Assembly: GCF_001625305.1 (NCBI RefSeq)
Contig: NW_017803985.1
Coordinates: 41,199-105,198, forward strand
Direction: 5' to 3'
From: Branchiostoma belcheri
Taxonomy: Eukaryota; Chordata; Leptocardii; Amphioxiformes; Branchiostomatidae
DNA length: 64,000 nucleotides
The number at the start of each line of letters is the position of its first letter. Within the stretch, counting starts at the first letter, position 1. The translations under genes and the position numbers were made by a program. Positions 43,201-52,959 of the stretch are shown piece by piece. The notes under the pieces were generated by a model. It saw only the letters and a program-made list of their open reading frames with translations. It made no database searches and had not been told where the DNA came from.

Positions 43201-46200
43201 AAATCCTACTTACTGAAAGATAATGATCAATTTGAGATAGTTTTTGCGGATCATTGACCGATAGTTTACTTCTGATAACGTTGTGAACTTCAGGGTGTGA
43301 ACTTCTTGGTGTTGTGGTAACCCTGATTTCTATTATGGTTCTGCGCTCTCATCCATCTTTTCCGCATCCTATTGCGGTACGAGAGTAGAGGACAACTGTC
43401 ACAAAAGAAGCACTAAAAGTTTCGTTTGGAATCATACAGGAGGTATTAGGTTATTGGTGACCAATTGGTGGTGAAATTTATTTCTGCGTCCGACTCGTTC
43501 CTCGAGTTTACAATCACTGTGAGTTTGGTATTATAAAAAGGAAATTGCATAAGCGTTTTAATGATATAGGATACATTGAATTTGATAAAGAAGCTATGGA
43601 AAGATGATCGATCAAAGTCGAATTATCAAAACGTTCTGTGCGAACTTTCAGGTTTACATGTAGTTCCATGGTTACCACTGCACAGCGGTCGCGTTCCAAC
43701 ATGCCGGATGCTGTGGTCTAACGTTCACCAGTCTATTTCGGTCCTGTCATAACTGGCCTGGCCTTGTCTTGTTATTAAAACGTTATTAATCTATACACCA
43801 AAGTAACATTGATGTATATGGGAATTGGCACTCGGACTTTTTAAGTTGGACTAGAATGCTACCTGCTAATTGTAATCCTAGAAAACTTAATTTGCAAGCG
43901 GGAGGAACAGGTGACTAGTTTTAAATATCTTAGGGTCACTATTGATTGCCTACTCAAATGGAACGAACATTTCAAACATATGTACAAGAAACTTGCTCAG
44001 ACCATTGGCATTATTAAGCACTTGAAACCCTACCTAAACAGACAAGCCCTAGATGTAATGTACACAACGCTATTCATTCCGCACATACAGTACTGTAGCA
44101 CTGTCTGGGACACGGCAGCAGGGAGGGGATACATTGAAAATTTGCAAAAGCTACAAAACATGGTGGGTCGGGTGATTCTGGGCTGTGACAGGCGAACTTC
44201 TACCTCAGCCCTTCTAAACACACTAAAATGGGTCCCAGTGGTTGAAATACATAAGAAAAGCAAAGCCACTCTCGTCTATAAAGCTATAAACGGTTTGACT
44301 CCTTCCTACATCACTGCAATGTTCACCCAGTTATCACACGTGCATACTCACAACACTCGCCTCAGGGCGCAAGGAGGTCTTCAGTTGCCAATGACTTAGC
44401 TAGAATACAGAAGACGTGCCTTTTCTTCGTCTAGGGCGGTATTGTGGAACACACCACCACATCACCTAAAAGCAGCCAGGACCCTAGCAGCCTTCAAGCA
44501 ATCTTATGTACTGGGCAATCATTGATATGCAAATTCCAAGCCTTATTCTAATCTTGATTTCTTTTTTTTCCTACCTTGGTTCTATGCTATATGATGGTCA
44601 GGCTTCACTTTTGTTTCACTTATTTTGGTACTATGATTTCATGCGCAATGTATGCTACTTAAGTTACCTTGCTTTTGTATTATTTAGTAACTTTTGTAAC
44701 TTTATAAGTTACTTTTGTTGATTATTTGTATTAGTTTGGGTTTGATGTTTTTGTTTGGGGTCTTCCCCAGGCCCAGGGCTCATTGAAAAGCGCCCCACGG
44801 GCGATATGTATCCCCCTGGTTAAATAAATAAAAACAAAACAAACAAACAAACAGCGTCTCTATGACGGGGTGAATATTTGCTATATGAGTTCTGCGCTTC
44901 TGTACAATCAAGTCTACAATAAGCCAAGGTTCTAGAAATTAGCAGACGAATTTTCATTTTGATTCATAAAACTGCGCGCTTACAACACCGTTACAAATTT
45001 GACAACGACGTTCCATGGTTGCATGGAGAGCGCCCGTGCGGTGTCTAATCATATAATGAACATTTCCCGTTTCTTCTGTCGTGTAATATACAATTTAAAC
45101 CACCGTTTAAACTACGTATCGAGGGAAGGCAAAGTTTTGGGGTAGGCATATCAATTTTAAGAGAGTTAGTGAATTTGGGGCGCTTATGACGGTGACAAAG
45201 ACCTACAGTAACTCCCACCGATTCTACTCCGTGTTCCACCATGGAACGAACACACACACAGCGCTGTGGTTTGAATGGTTTTAATCTCGTCTATTTTGGT
45301 TCTGCGCTCTCTCCCATTACAACGGTATTAAATCTACGTATCAAATTAAAGCTCAAATTTTAGGGAATCAACACACAGTTTCAAGAGGGATTATTAATTC
45401 TATTTGCTCAAAGCAACCGTACATTAATGGCAAATGTCAACGCAACTACTACAAATTTTATTCATCTCTGACAAAAAATTTGAACACGGTCGGACTATTT
45501 AGCCTTGTCCTTCAGCATGCCAAAATTTCAAAGGAAATTTGAGGCTTTCCTACGCGTGTAAAAGTAAACAGTGTTTTTACGGGGGAAGCGTTCCGCGTCA
45601 AAAGGGCACTATTACAAAATTAGTGTGTTCTAGAGCATTGTCCCTTCGACTGGGGTTGCCAGCTTATAAAATGAGAACGATTTATCATATCTAGCCTTAA
45701 ATTTCAAACTAATTTATCAACCAAAAAGCCAATTATTAACCGAAATTCGTTCATATTATCAACAAAACGCCTACCATTCGTTCGTTTGTTCAAAGCTAAA
45801 ATTACAAATCCATTGCCATGTAATTACTTTCTTAATTACAAGTTAATTCATTTTCATTTTAACGAGGGTTCTACGACCTCATACTTTCGCCAGAAAATGT
45901 TAATCCTTCCGGTGGACAAATTATGCATTTTACTAATTGATTCTGCCTTATTTACATAAATCGTATCAGGTGATCAATATTCTCCACCCAATGATAATCT
46001 ATTCTTAAGAAAGAGCACTATTTCAACATCTTCTCACACATTATGTGACTTAAATGAATTATGCTAAATAATGTTCACTTAAAAATGCGGGAAGTAATAA
46101 ATTACCATTAGTTGCCATCATAACATTATAGCAATTTCCCAATGATTATACAAGTAAGGAGATCATTAACAAAATGAATGTCTTTCAATGATAATTTTGT

Positions 46201-49200
46201 CCTCAATTACATATATCAATTAGATATCTGTTCCATAGTCCTGTCTTTAAACGAAGCAGATTTTTATAATTCTCTATTATGCAAATTAGATCATGATTTG
46301 CCTATTTTTGGCCATGTCAAGCATCGCTTTTACTACCTACATACCAAAAATCATGACAATCCGTCGACCGGTTCTCTCTCCCTCAAAGATTTTCAACAAA
46401 CGCACAGAGCACAAGAGCTATCTTCCATGCCATACCACACGAGGCTGCGTACAAATGCAATATGTTGCCGTTTGCCGTGTTTCTCGTTACCCATAGGAAA
46501 TGCGGCCTGTTGCATCTATTATTTTGTTAAAAAAATGTGAAATAGAGACAATGCTTCAAAAGCCATAGGTTGCAATACTGTCAGCAGATGGCTGACTAAT
46601 GAATATTGTTTATGGCCGTAAAAGTCTTGAACCGAACATTTACAACTACAGTTCCACGACTTCATGCCTTTGATGTTAACATTTACGAGTGACAATTTAT
46701 ACATGATACTCATTTGCATCCATTTTATCATATCCTTCCAATGATAGTCCTAACTTAAAAAGGAAGACCATTAAACCATTTCTTGTAAATCATCTAAAGA
46801 TGTTCTGCTTCCCTTTCAAATGCCGTAAGTTTAAAATTTACATTTACCTTTCAAATTCTATATTTTGTAGGTATTAATCTAAGATACAGGCACGCAAAGT
46901 ATGCTTTGGCCTCAACAGTGTGTTTGCATAGTGAAACAAGACCAGGAGAACGATTGTCCCCATGTCGTCCACACGTGTCCTCAGTTCCTCTTGACATAGA
47001 GCCTATTGCATTCCAAAACACGTTATTCCAAATCTTGTTTTGGAATGGACCAGGTTTTGGAATACATACAACACGTTGTATTCCAAATCATGGCGCAGAT
47101 GGGCCACGAATTGGAATCTTTCAAAACGGGACCGGCCACGCTGTCAATCACGAATGATTGACAGGACTGTTAATTGATTATTCATTCCGAAGGCACGTTA
47201 TGGTATATTTCAAATCAAGTTGTTTCAGACAAAGACACGGAATGGATTATTCCGAAACGTGCTCCAGACATGTGCGTTTGGCAACGGGCTTCGACAACAA
47301 CAGTTTGATTTTAGATGGTGACAGGGATGGTCACTACAGTTGCGTGTAAGCTTCACATTTAATGCACACAAGTTTCAAGAATGATATAGTTTACAACCTA
47401 AGGTAGATAACTCACCATCGCCAACATAATGTGTTTATGGTAAACCTGGAATAAATCTCGCTGCCCAATTTTTGCTGTTGGTCAGACAGACACTTTCAAA
47501 ATTGCCCAATACCACATCGCAATCATTTTGGGTGAGACTATACAGTTGGACAACATTATCATAGTGTGTTGAGACGTAGGACTGTCCGTAGGACTCCCCA
47601 GTCTGGACGAGACAGCATTATCTTACATGCCAATGTGAACTTGCCATGTTAAGCTGAGGTCAAGCCACACGCCAAGATATTATAACTAGCGACTACTTAC
47701 AAAATAGTACCAAAAAGGGTAACTGACAACTGTTCTGTAACTGACTGCAGCCAACGTGTGGTCCCAAAGAGCATAGCTTTACATCTACATTGAGAGTCAA
47801 TTTCTTTTAACCAGGTTTCAATATTACGAAGGTGGGCATTAGGGGAATTGTTTACATGCGTGGCTGTCTTGGATGCAAGAATAGTGCAGTATCATTTGCT
47901 TATTGCACAACATGTCCATGTGATATATAGTCAGGATTATAAATATAATGAGGAACAGTACAAAAAAGATGCTTAACACGACATGGATGCTGGACAAAGC
48001 TAAGCACGTGCCCGACGCCCATTATTAAGCAATCTGAGTTATAAATGTAAAACTAACGTGAAGGCAGAGTGTAAGCCTGAAACATTTTTTTGTATTAATG
48101 TTGATATACAATGGCAACTCTGATGTAGCTGATACTGTTGACAGTGTTTATGTCAAAAAGTTGGCCTCTGTGACAAATAAAACATAAATACATTGGTACC
48201 CGGGGGTTCAATCCGTCTTCCGAACAATGCCTATTGATGTTTGTGATAAGCCACTTTGTTGATTTGTATACCAAAAATGCCGGCGTTTCCCTGTTCGTTT
48301 TGTTTCCATTGTCTTAGTTTTACACAACAGGTATTAGGCAGCCAGCCAATCAGGTTTGCAGGTGCCCTCTCCCGGGGGCCCAGTGTTACAAATTTTAAGT
48401 AAAGACCAATTATTCTCTTCCACACCGGTGCTGGGTTTCACACCGATAAATATTTCTCTCCCACACCAGTATTATAAAAAGGTCTCCCTTTTTCTCTCCC
48501 ACAAACGTGTTACGAAAGGAATCACATACTTTTCTCCCACGCAATTGTTGAAAACCTCATTACACAGATAGATATTGTGTTCCACATAATTGTTGAAAAG
48601 TGTCTCACACAGATTTTTTTTCTGGCCCATCTGCGTGGCGCGAATTGGAATGTTTCAAAACGGGACCGGCCACGCTGTCAATCGCAAATAATTGACAGGA
48701 TTAGTGATTATTTGTTCATACCAAAGGCACGTTGTGGTATATTTCGAATCGTGTTTTAGACAAAGACACGAAATAAAATTCCAAAGGAAGAGGTTTGAAA
48801 GGTCAAATTATACAGAGGCAAACAGCATTGGCAATGCTTAACCCTACCTAGACCGGGGGGGGGGGGGGCTAAAAGTGCCCGCGGCAATTTTGATGTCACC
48901 TAGCGTCTGAACGGCTAGCCGTAGAACGGCCAAACTTGGTGAATTTTCCTAGAATATTGTTGGCAACAATTCTCTATCAATGGATAAGATAAATTTAGTA
49001 CTTTTTGTTTCAACAATAGAATTTTATGGGTTTTATGTCAAGTTACTCATGGTTTCTAATATTAATAACATCCCATATAATTTTATGTAAATTGTATCAT
49101 TAAATATTTATAATTTATGCTAATTTGATGACGTCATTGGCCAAAATCTAAGATGGCGGACCATATCATTAGAACAGGTATATACAGGTTATTTTCATTA

Positions 49201-50744
49201 AAATTTCATCAATACTTCCATTTCTTTTTCCAAAAAAAGGTTTAAATGAAGGTCTTTAGTATGTTTACGATGTATTTTAGGCTTTATCATGAAAAAAAAA
49301 CTATTTTTGAAAATTCAAGATTGATGATCCAAGATGGCAGATATCTTAAATATGCATGACGTCATTTCATGACGTCACCGGTGTTGCTATGGGCAGCATA
49401 AGACTTAGTACACCATAATATTCTGTCATAAACACTTTTGGTACAGTTATGTTGAATACCATTTAGTTTTCAGGGAAAAACCTATTTAGACGGTTTTGGC
49501 CAATAAAATCACATTAATGACGTCATAATGACGTCATATTACATCATAACGACATAAAAATTGTAGATATGATAAATTTTCACTAGTTCACCATTCTTTG
49601 AAAATTTGGTGGTCATACAACATACCGTTCGCGAGTTTTTAGGGGGGTGTCAAAAGAGCCCCCCCCCGGTCCCCCCATGTCAAAAAAAGCCCGGTCTAGG
49701 TAGGGTTAATATCCAAAAGCTACAAATATAAAAACCTAGGGAGAATTTTGTTAATATTTTGATAAGTGACACAGGTATTCTTAAAAAACACTCGTGGGAC
49801 ATTTTGACGCATTATTAAACTCGAAACGTCTCAGACATAATGGAACGCCAAGCGTTACAAAACATGTCCAGACACGTATCGTTTAGCCACGCCCTCAGAA
49901 GTACGAGGCTCCGCCCCCAGAAATGTGATTACGAAAAATAGGTAAAACGAATTGAAAACGTTTTGGATGCAGCAGACATTCCACTTCCTGTTATTCCAAA
50001 TCATGTTTTGGAATGGACCACGTTTTGGAATGCAGGTGCATTCCAATTCGTTTTATTCCAAATCATGATTTGGAATGGAACACGTTTTGGTATGCAACAC
50101 AGCCTGTACTTATCTGTGCTTGGAGAACTGATGGTCAGGTCCCACCAGCCTGATGTTGCAATTTCTATATTATATACCGCTAAGGAAGATGACAAACATC
50201 ATAGTAATTCGGGTCTGGTAGAGTTAGTCTAACTACGGTAACTCGTTCCTCAATATTTAAACTTTTTAATCCTTAAAAGGTGGCCATTTCGATACCTTAG
50301 GATTTTAAACAGGCTGGTCAGACCCAACCACCATAAGTATCTAAGACAGCTGAATTTTGCAGGGCACTAGCTTAACTACTCAGGAATTTATCGTTTGCGA
50401 TCGTACGCATGGTGTATTAATTTTCATCAAAGACGAGACGTCCCTACCGACGAGACTCTAATACCCTCTAGATTGTGATTTATGTGTAAATGATATTAGC
50501 TGGTTTGATAATTACCACCGATTGACGTAACACAAGCCATCTTTAAATGATTTAAACATTTATTTTCGGGGGAAAGAGATCAAATGATGTCAATCGCAGA
50601 CTTTCGGTTATCTTTAGAACAACACGTTTAAACAGTGTTTTTTTTTCAACAAATCTTGTACAATGAATTGGGCTAACCTGTAGTTGAAAGAGCCATTGCA
50701 AAAAGCAATGCGAGCAGGAAAAGCCTCGATGACGGTCCCGCCAT
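29509..50744 (-). CDS. Secreted Cys-rich/CCP/CCP/vWA protein, complete, 5 exons, 450 aa
   Basis: I joined five minus-strand exons into one gene: 50744-50678 (signal peptide), 38559-38194 (Cys-rich domain), 31061-30891 (CCP1), 30620-30444 (CCP2), 30080-29509 (vWA and stop). All four introns are phase 1, all sites are GT-AG, and the total is 1353 nt (450 aa plus stop). Residues 1-22 form a signal peptide; about 23-144 the Cys-rich domain; 145-201 and 202-260 two sushi domains; 267-445 a vWA domain with complete MIDAS (DVSGS 273-277, T346, D381 in LTDG). It is probably secreted and adhesive or immune-like, but partners cannot be read. The first intron is 12 kb and full of transposons, so the signal exon link is by phase and strand only, and extra exons could be missed. 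Confidence 0.72.
30444..30620 (-). CDS. CCP/sushi domain 2 exon
   Basis: A 177-nt phase 1-1 exon reading [33 protein letters not shown] and [10 protein letters not shown]. It has the four sushi cysteines plus W. The acceptor is tttcttcag and the donor G/GTAAAC. Confidence 0.9.
30891..31061 (-). CDS. CCP/sushi domain 1 exon
   Basis: A 171-nt phase 1-1 exon reading [35 protein letters not shown] and [10 protein letters not shown]. The four Cys, the G-W near the end and the P-x-x-x-NG motif define a complement control protein (sushi) module. One exon per CCP with phase-1 borders is the usual arrangement. Confidence 0.9.
31167..31254. repeat. (CA)n microsatellite
   Basis: About 43 CA units, immediately left of the orphan EGF exon. 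Confidence 0.95.
31326..31439 (+). CDS. Orphan EGF-like exon, antisense to the vWA gene
   Basis: A 114-nt phase 1-1 exon with good borders (cattgacag/AC and ACA A/GTAAGT) encodes [19 protein letters not shown] then [16 protein letters not shown], a complete six-Cys EGF domain with the D-I-N-x-C calcium-binding start. It lies on the plus strand inside a minus-strand gene's intron, next to a long CA repeat. No companion plus-strand exons were found, so it may be an inverted shuffled exon or part of another gene. Confidence 0.75.
31990..33893. mobile_element. TIR element with GAAATGGAAC subterminal repeats
   Basis: Left end CAGAAAGTGCGAAATGGAAC with four GAAATGGAAC-like repeats; the right end is the inverse with five. 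Further inside, CGACGTTAGTGTCCGCTCGA and CAGGGTACGTTAAGAATAAA are also mirrored at about 33700-33800. The 1.9-kb interior shows no recognised transposase. It sits within a GTTACCTTCGCC-family repeat whose other half resumes at about 33896. Confidence 0.75.
34312..34318 (+). promoter_or_regulatory. TATA box in split direct repeat A1
   Basis: TATAAAA, 54 nt before the ATG at 34372; the same site recurs in A2 at about 36247. It would serve as the promoter of the element. Confidence 0.45.
34372..34617 (+). pseudogene. Pro/Ala-rich Gag-like frame of the DIRS-like element
   Basis: [20 protein letters not shown] begins at the end of repeat A1 and continues with PPAAAA-type repeats. An in-frame TAA at 34486-34488 interrupts it, then [20 protein letters not shown] follows to a stop near 34617. 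The composition fits a retroelement nucleocapsid-type or leader protein but is too simple for a firm call. Confidence 0.4.
36604..36745. mobile_element. TTAA-type element, 5' fragment
   Basis: TTAACCCTACCTAGACGGGA and the following CTAGAACGGCGAAACTTGG match the left end of the 39076 family. The right end is missing. Confidence 0.6.
36755..36965. repeat. Dispersed repeat pair member (with 58575-58790)
   Basis: GGTTAAGGTAGCCTGTGGCA, CTGTAACTTTTGATAGCTTG and CTTCACACAGGTCTAGTAGT recur at 58575-58790. Confidence 0.75.
37297..37761 (+). CDS. Unrecognised 154-aa ORF
   Basis: Open frame [20 protein letters not shown] ... [20 protein letters not shown] with one hydrophobic stretch ([14 protein letters not shown]). 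No family recognised. It lies between repeats, and the 3' part is AT-rich with TATATA. It could be chance or a retroelement fragment. Confidence 0.18.
   Translation: MTTRVYRENIEMTANDPEFEHAFYSNDVISNMVEHDSGSKHVCGHRTDTRPNSNMNISLGRLNPTEDDIFGVFIGISNISLLAFLACNILYYNANDTVLPQYRHQNIRLNINPYHSIYSVWNITNKPIYIYIVLSPVIWELVINEVAVVSSAAE
38194..38559 (-). CDS. Cys-rich extracellular domain exon
   Basis: A symmetrical phase 1-1 exon encoding about 122 residues with about ten Cys. It opens [19 protein letters not shown] and includes [12 protein letters not shown] and [20 protein letters not shown] then CA. The W-x-F-x-K-x-x-V-T-G start, CEAAG and final Y-x-x-YA-x-CA follow a pattern I associate with an unnamed domain repeated in amphioxus and other invertebrate extracellular proteins. 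That recognition is from memory and unverified. The flanking introns allow clean exon shuffling. Confidence 0.75.
39076..39998. mobile_element. TTAA element, CCTACCTAGACCGGG family, copy A
   Basis: TTAACCCTACCTAGACCGGG at the left is mirrored by the right end CCCGGTCTAGGTAGGGTTAA. No coding capacity. It lies in the first intron of the vWA gene. Confidence 0.82.
40150..41645 (-). mobile_element. LINE (CR1/jockey-like) reverse transcriptase, 5'-truncated
   Basis: The frame runs from [16 protein letters not shown] through [29 protein letters not shown] and [15 protein letters not shown]. After a one-base loss near 41180 it continues as [20 protein letters not shown] with the catalytic YVDD, then [16 protein letters not shown] and [15 protein letters not shown]. 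The 3' UTR ends in an ATA-rich tail at about 40150. The frameshift and truncation make it inactive. Confidence 0.88.
42334..42445. repeat. Degenerate telomere-like CTAACC repeats
   Basis: TCTAACCCTAGTCTAACCCT, GTCTAACCCTAGCCC and later CTAACCTAAACTCTAATACC units form a decayed (TAACCC)n-like tract about 110 bp long. Confidence 0.6.
43840..44855 (+). mobile_element. LINE reverse transcriptase C-terminus and 3' UTR
   Basis: [46 protein letters not shown] and [14 protein letters not shown] are the post-catalytic thumb region of CR1/Rex-like reverse transcriptases. After one stop at about 44399 it continues [13 protein letters not shown]. The 3' UTR ends CCCTGGTTAAATAAATAAA. Confidence 0.85.
44860..46860. 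other. Intronic sequence without recognised features
   Basis: Lies within the first intron of the vWA gene. AT-rich, short frames only. Fragments near 45880 and 46310 resemble the GTTACCTTCGCC repeat family. Confidence 0.5.
47100..47270. repeat. Dispersed repeat pair member (with 48645-48790)
   Basis: GAATTGGAATCTTTCAAAAC then GGGACCGGCCACGCTGTCAA and TTGACAGGA recur at 48645-48790. The left flank (46990-47105) carries several TTCCAAATC...TTTGGAAT palindromes also found at 49980-50100. Confidence 0.65.
47870..48440. repeat. Dispersed duplicated block, copy 1
   Basis: GGATGCAAGAATAGTGCAGT through CACGTGCCCGACGCCCATTA, AACTAACGTGAAGGCAGAGT and TACCCGGGGGTTCAATCCGT to the CTCTCCCGGGGG segment recurs at 51424-51955 with about 90% identity by eye. 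It includes an AAATAAAACATAAATA-type poly(A)-like motif. Confidence 0.8.
48838..49709. mobile_element. TTAA element, CCTACCTAGACCGGG family, copy B
   Basis: Near-identical to 39076-39998 along its length, with the same terminal inverted repeats and poly-G/poly-C subtermini. It lies in the same intron. Confidence 0.82.
50678..50744 (-). CDS. Signal-peptide first exon
   Basis: The ATG at 50744 starts [20 protein letters not shown] followed by TT, a textbook signal peptide with an AMALSTT-G cleavage region. It ends in phase 1 at a GTTAGC donor. Immediately upstream (gene sense) is a short non-repetitive leader. It joins in phase with the Cys-rich exon at 38559, reading [14 protein letters not shown]. 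Confidence 0.72.
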
Positions 50745-51052
50745 GTTTGCCTAAGAGCTGAGTTGCCTTTCCCACAGCAGCGCCCAGAGATAAATTCTTG
50801 GGACAGCGTCCTCAGTCGGCATAAGTTGTAGAAACACCTAAAATATAAAATTCACAGAAAATTGAGTTTCCGAGTAGCTGAAACATTACTGTATTTATTT
50901 CATTCTCCCCCCTTTCTGTCATATTTAAACAGGGTTTCCAGCTCAGTGATAACACTGCTATTTAATGGGGTCAAGCACGGACAATAAAATTGTAATACAA
51001 TAAATAAGGATACTGGCAATGATAATAAAGAAAAACAGTAAGTAACCAATAA

Positions 51053-51532
51053 CTATAATAAATTGCAGACAGTAACAGTAATGTTCACAAAAAAGGAGAG
51101 TTCCATACTAGTCAATTCCTTACCCTTTCTGGCACTAGTTTGGAAGTGGTCTCTAGTTATGATATCTTCCATAGTCAATTCCTTACCCTTTCTGGCACTA
51201 GTTTGGAAATGGTCTCTAGTTATGATATCTTCCATAGTCAATTCCTTACCCTTTCTGGCACTAGTTTGGAAGTGGTCTCTAGTCATGATATCTTCCATAG
51301 TCAATTCCTTACCCTTTCTGGCACTAGTTTGGAAGTGGTCTCTAGTTATGGTATCTTGGCGTTTGGCTTGACCCCAGCTTAAGAGCATTGTTATCATGCG
51401 AGACATGTGTTGGATCAGGTCGTTGGATGCAAGTGCAGTATAATCTGCTTCTGGCTCAACATATCCATGTGATGTATAGTCAGGCATTAAAGAACAGTAC
51501 AAAAAAAGATAAATGTTAAAACAGGAGGACAA
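51053..51532 (-). CDS. Hypothetical 159-aa repeat protein
   Basis: The frame starts MSSCFNIYLFLYCSLMPDYT, continues through ADYTALASNDLIQHMSRMIT and then four in-frame 21-residue repeats, ending VNITVTVCNLL. The 5' part belongs to a dispersed repeat shared with 47.87 kb, which argues against a genuine gene. The in-frame 63-bp period keeps it on the list. Confidence 0.25.
   Translation of the reverse strand: MSSCFNIYLFLYCSLMPDYTSHGYVEPEADYTALASNDLIQHMSRMITMLLSWGQAKRQDTITRDHFQTSARKGKELTMEDIMTRDHFQTSARKGKELTMEDIITRDHFQTSARKGKELTMEDIITRDHFQTSARKGKELTSMELSFFVNITVTVCNLL
51111..51355 (-). repeat. 63-bp coding minisatellite, four units
   Basis: Units begin at 51111, 51174, 51237 and 51300 with GTCAATTCCTTACCCTTTCT. 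On the minus strand they stay in frame as 21-residue repeats containing TRDHFQTSARKGKEL then TMEDI. Confidence 0.9.
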
Positions 51533-51955
51533 AGGTTAGCACGTGCCAGACGCCCATTATAAAGCAATCTGAGTTATAAATGTAAAACTAACGTGAAGGC
51601 AGAGTGTAAGGCTGAAACATTTTTTTTTGTATTAATGTTGATATACAATCGCAACTCCGATGTAGCTGATACTGTTGACAGTGTTTATGTCAAAATGTTG
51701 GCCTCTGTGACAAATAAAGCATAAATACATTGGTACCCGGGGGTTCAATCCGTCTTCCGAACAATGCCTATTGATGTTTGTGATAAGCCTCTTTGTTCAC
51801 TTATCACAACAAATGCCGGCGTTTCCCTGTTTGTTTTGTCTGCACACGAAGGGTGTTAGAAAGCCAGCCAATCAGGTTCGCAGGTGCCCTCTCCCGGGGG
51901 CACAGTGTTACAACTTTTAACTTAAGAACAATTATTCTTATCCACATCGGTGCTG
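51424..51955. repeat. Dispersed duplicated block, copy 2
   Basis: Partner of 47870-48440. The two copies flank the signal-peptide exon at 50.7 kb in the same orientation, so unequal exchange could delete it. Confidence 0.8.
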
Positions 51956-52959
51956 GGGAAAAAGTCTCACACCGATAAATGTTTCTTTCCCACACCAGTA
52001 TTGAAAAAAAGGGTCTCCTTTTTTCTCTCCCACGAAATTGTTGAGAAAGGTATCACATTTTTTTTTCTCCCACGTAGATAAATATTGTGTTCCACATACG
52101 TGTTGAAAAGTGTCTCACACAGATAGTTTCTCCCATACAAGGTCTGCATGAGAAAGGCATCATACACCATTACTTTTGCTGTCGCACATACATAACGTAC
52201 CGGATTAGCTTCATTCAAAGTATAGGCTACATGCTGATAACCATCATATGTAGAGTTGCTTGCACAGTCATAACTCCTGCAAACTATCTAAATGCCCTCG
52301 TGGAATGGTGAGGCAAATTGTCAAATGTTGTTTGATTTAAAAAGAAAATGCTACATTCACACATCAAAAATAAATGAGCCCCATAAAAAACTAGTTGTCA
52401 GTTTTGTGGCCAGGCTTTGGCAACAACAACATCCCGCCCGTGTCTAGGTGTTACATTAATTTTTTTAACAACTACCAAAAATGCAATATTTATTTTTCTT
52501 TTTAACAGAAAATATAAAAAAAATTCATTTACGGGAAGAAAATTATGCTGTGTCCAAAAAATACGTCTGTGAGTGGTTTAGGCTTTTTTTCTTGTCTTAT
52601 TGAATATTTTTCATGGAGAAAGATTTACTTTCTCCTCATGATATTTTTCTTGAGGTACTAATTTTTCTGAAGATCAGAATTTACCTATTTATTTATGAAG
52701 ATTTACCACATTTGTAGAAGGATTGATATAACTGGTAACTATCACCTCTTCAAGGCGTCAACCCTGACACCCTTTTACTACATGGCCACTGTGGTCAAGG
52801 GTTCCTATAGTTTGGAGGGTTTCCAGAAGTAGATCTACCTTTTGTAAATCCGTGTTAAAGGGATAGATTTGTGCTTGGCGATGGGCCATGATACAGTCTA
52901 AAGTACAGACGTACGGTCTGGGGTAGGCAAGAAACCCAGTGCTTCCCCAACTGTAAAAA

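Noticed and set aside
42910..43257. 115-aa plus-strand ORF
   Set aside because: A distant resemblance to LINE ORF2 C-termini (PPEIN...KSYL), but too weak to call.
51111..51355. CRISPR array
   Set aside because: Units are contiguous 63-bp tandem repeats without distinct spacers, in a eukaryotic genome.
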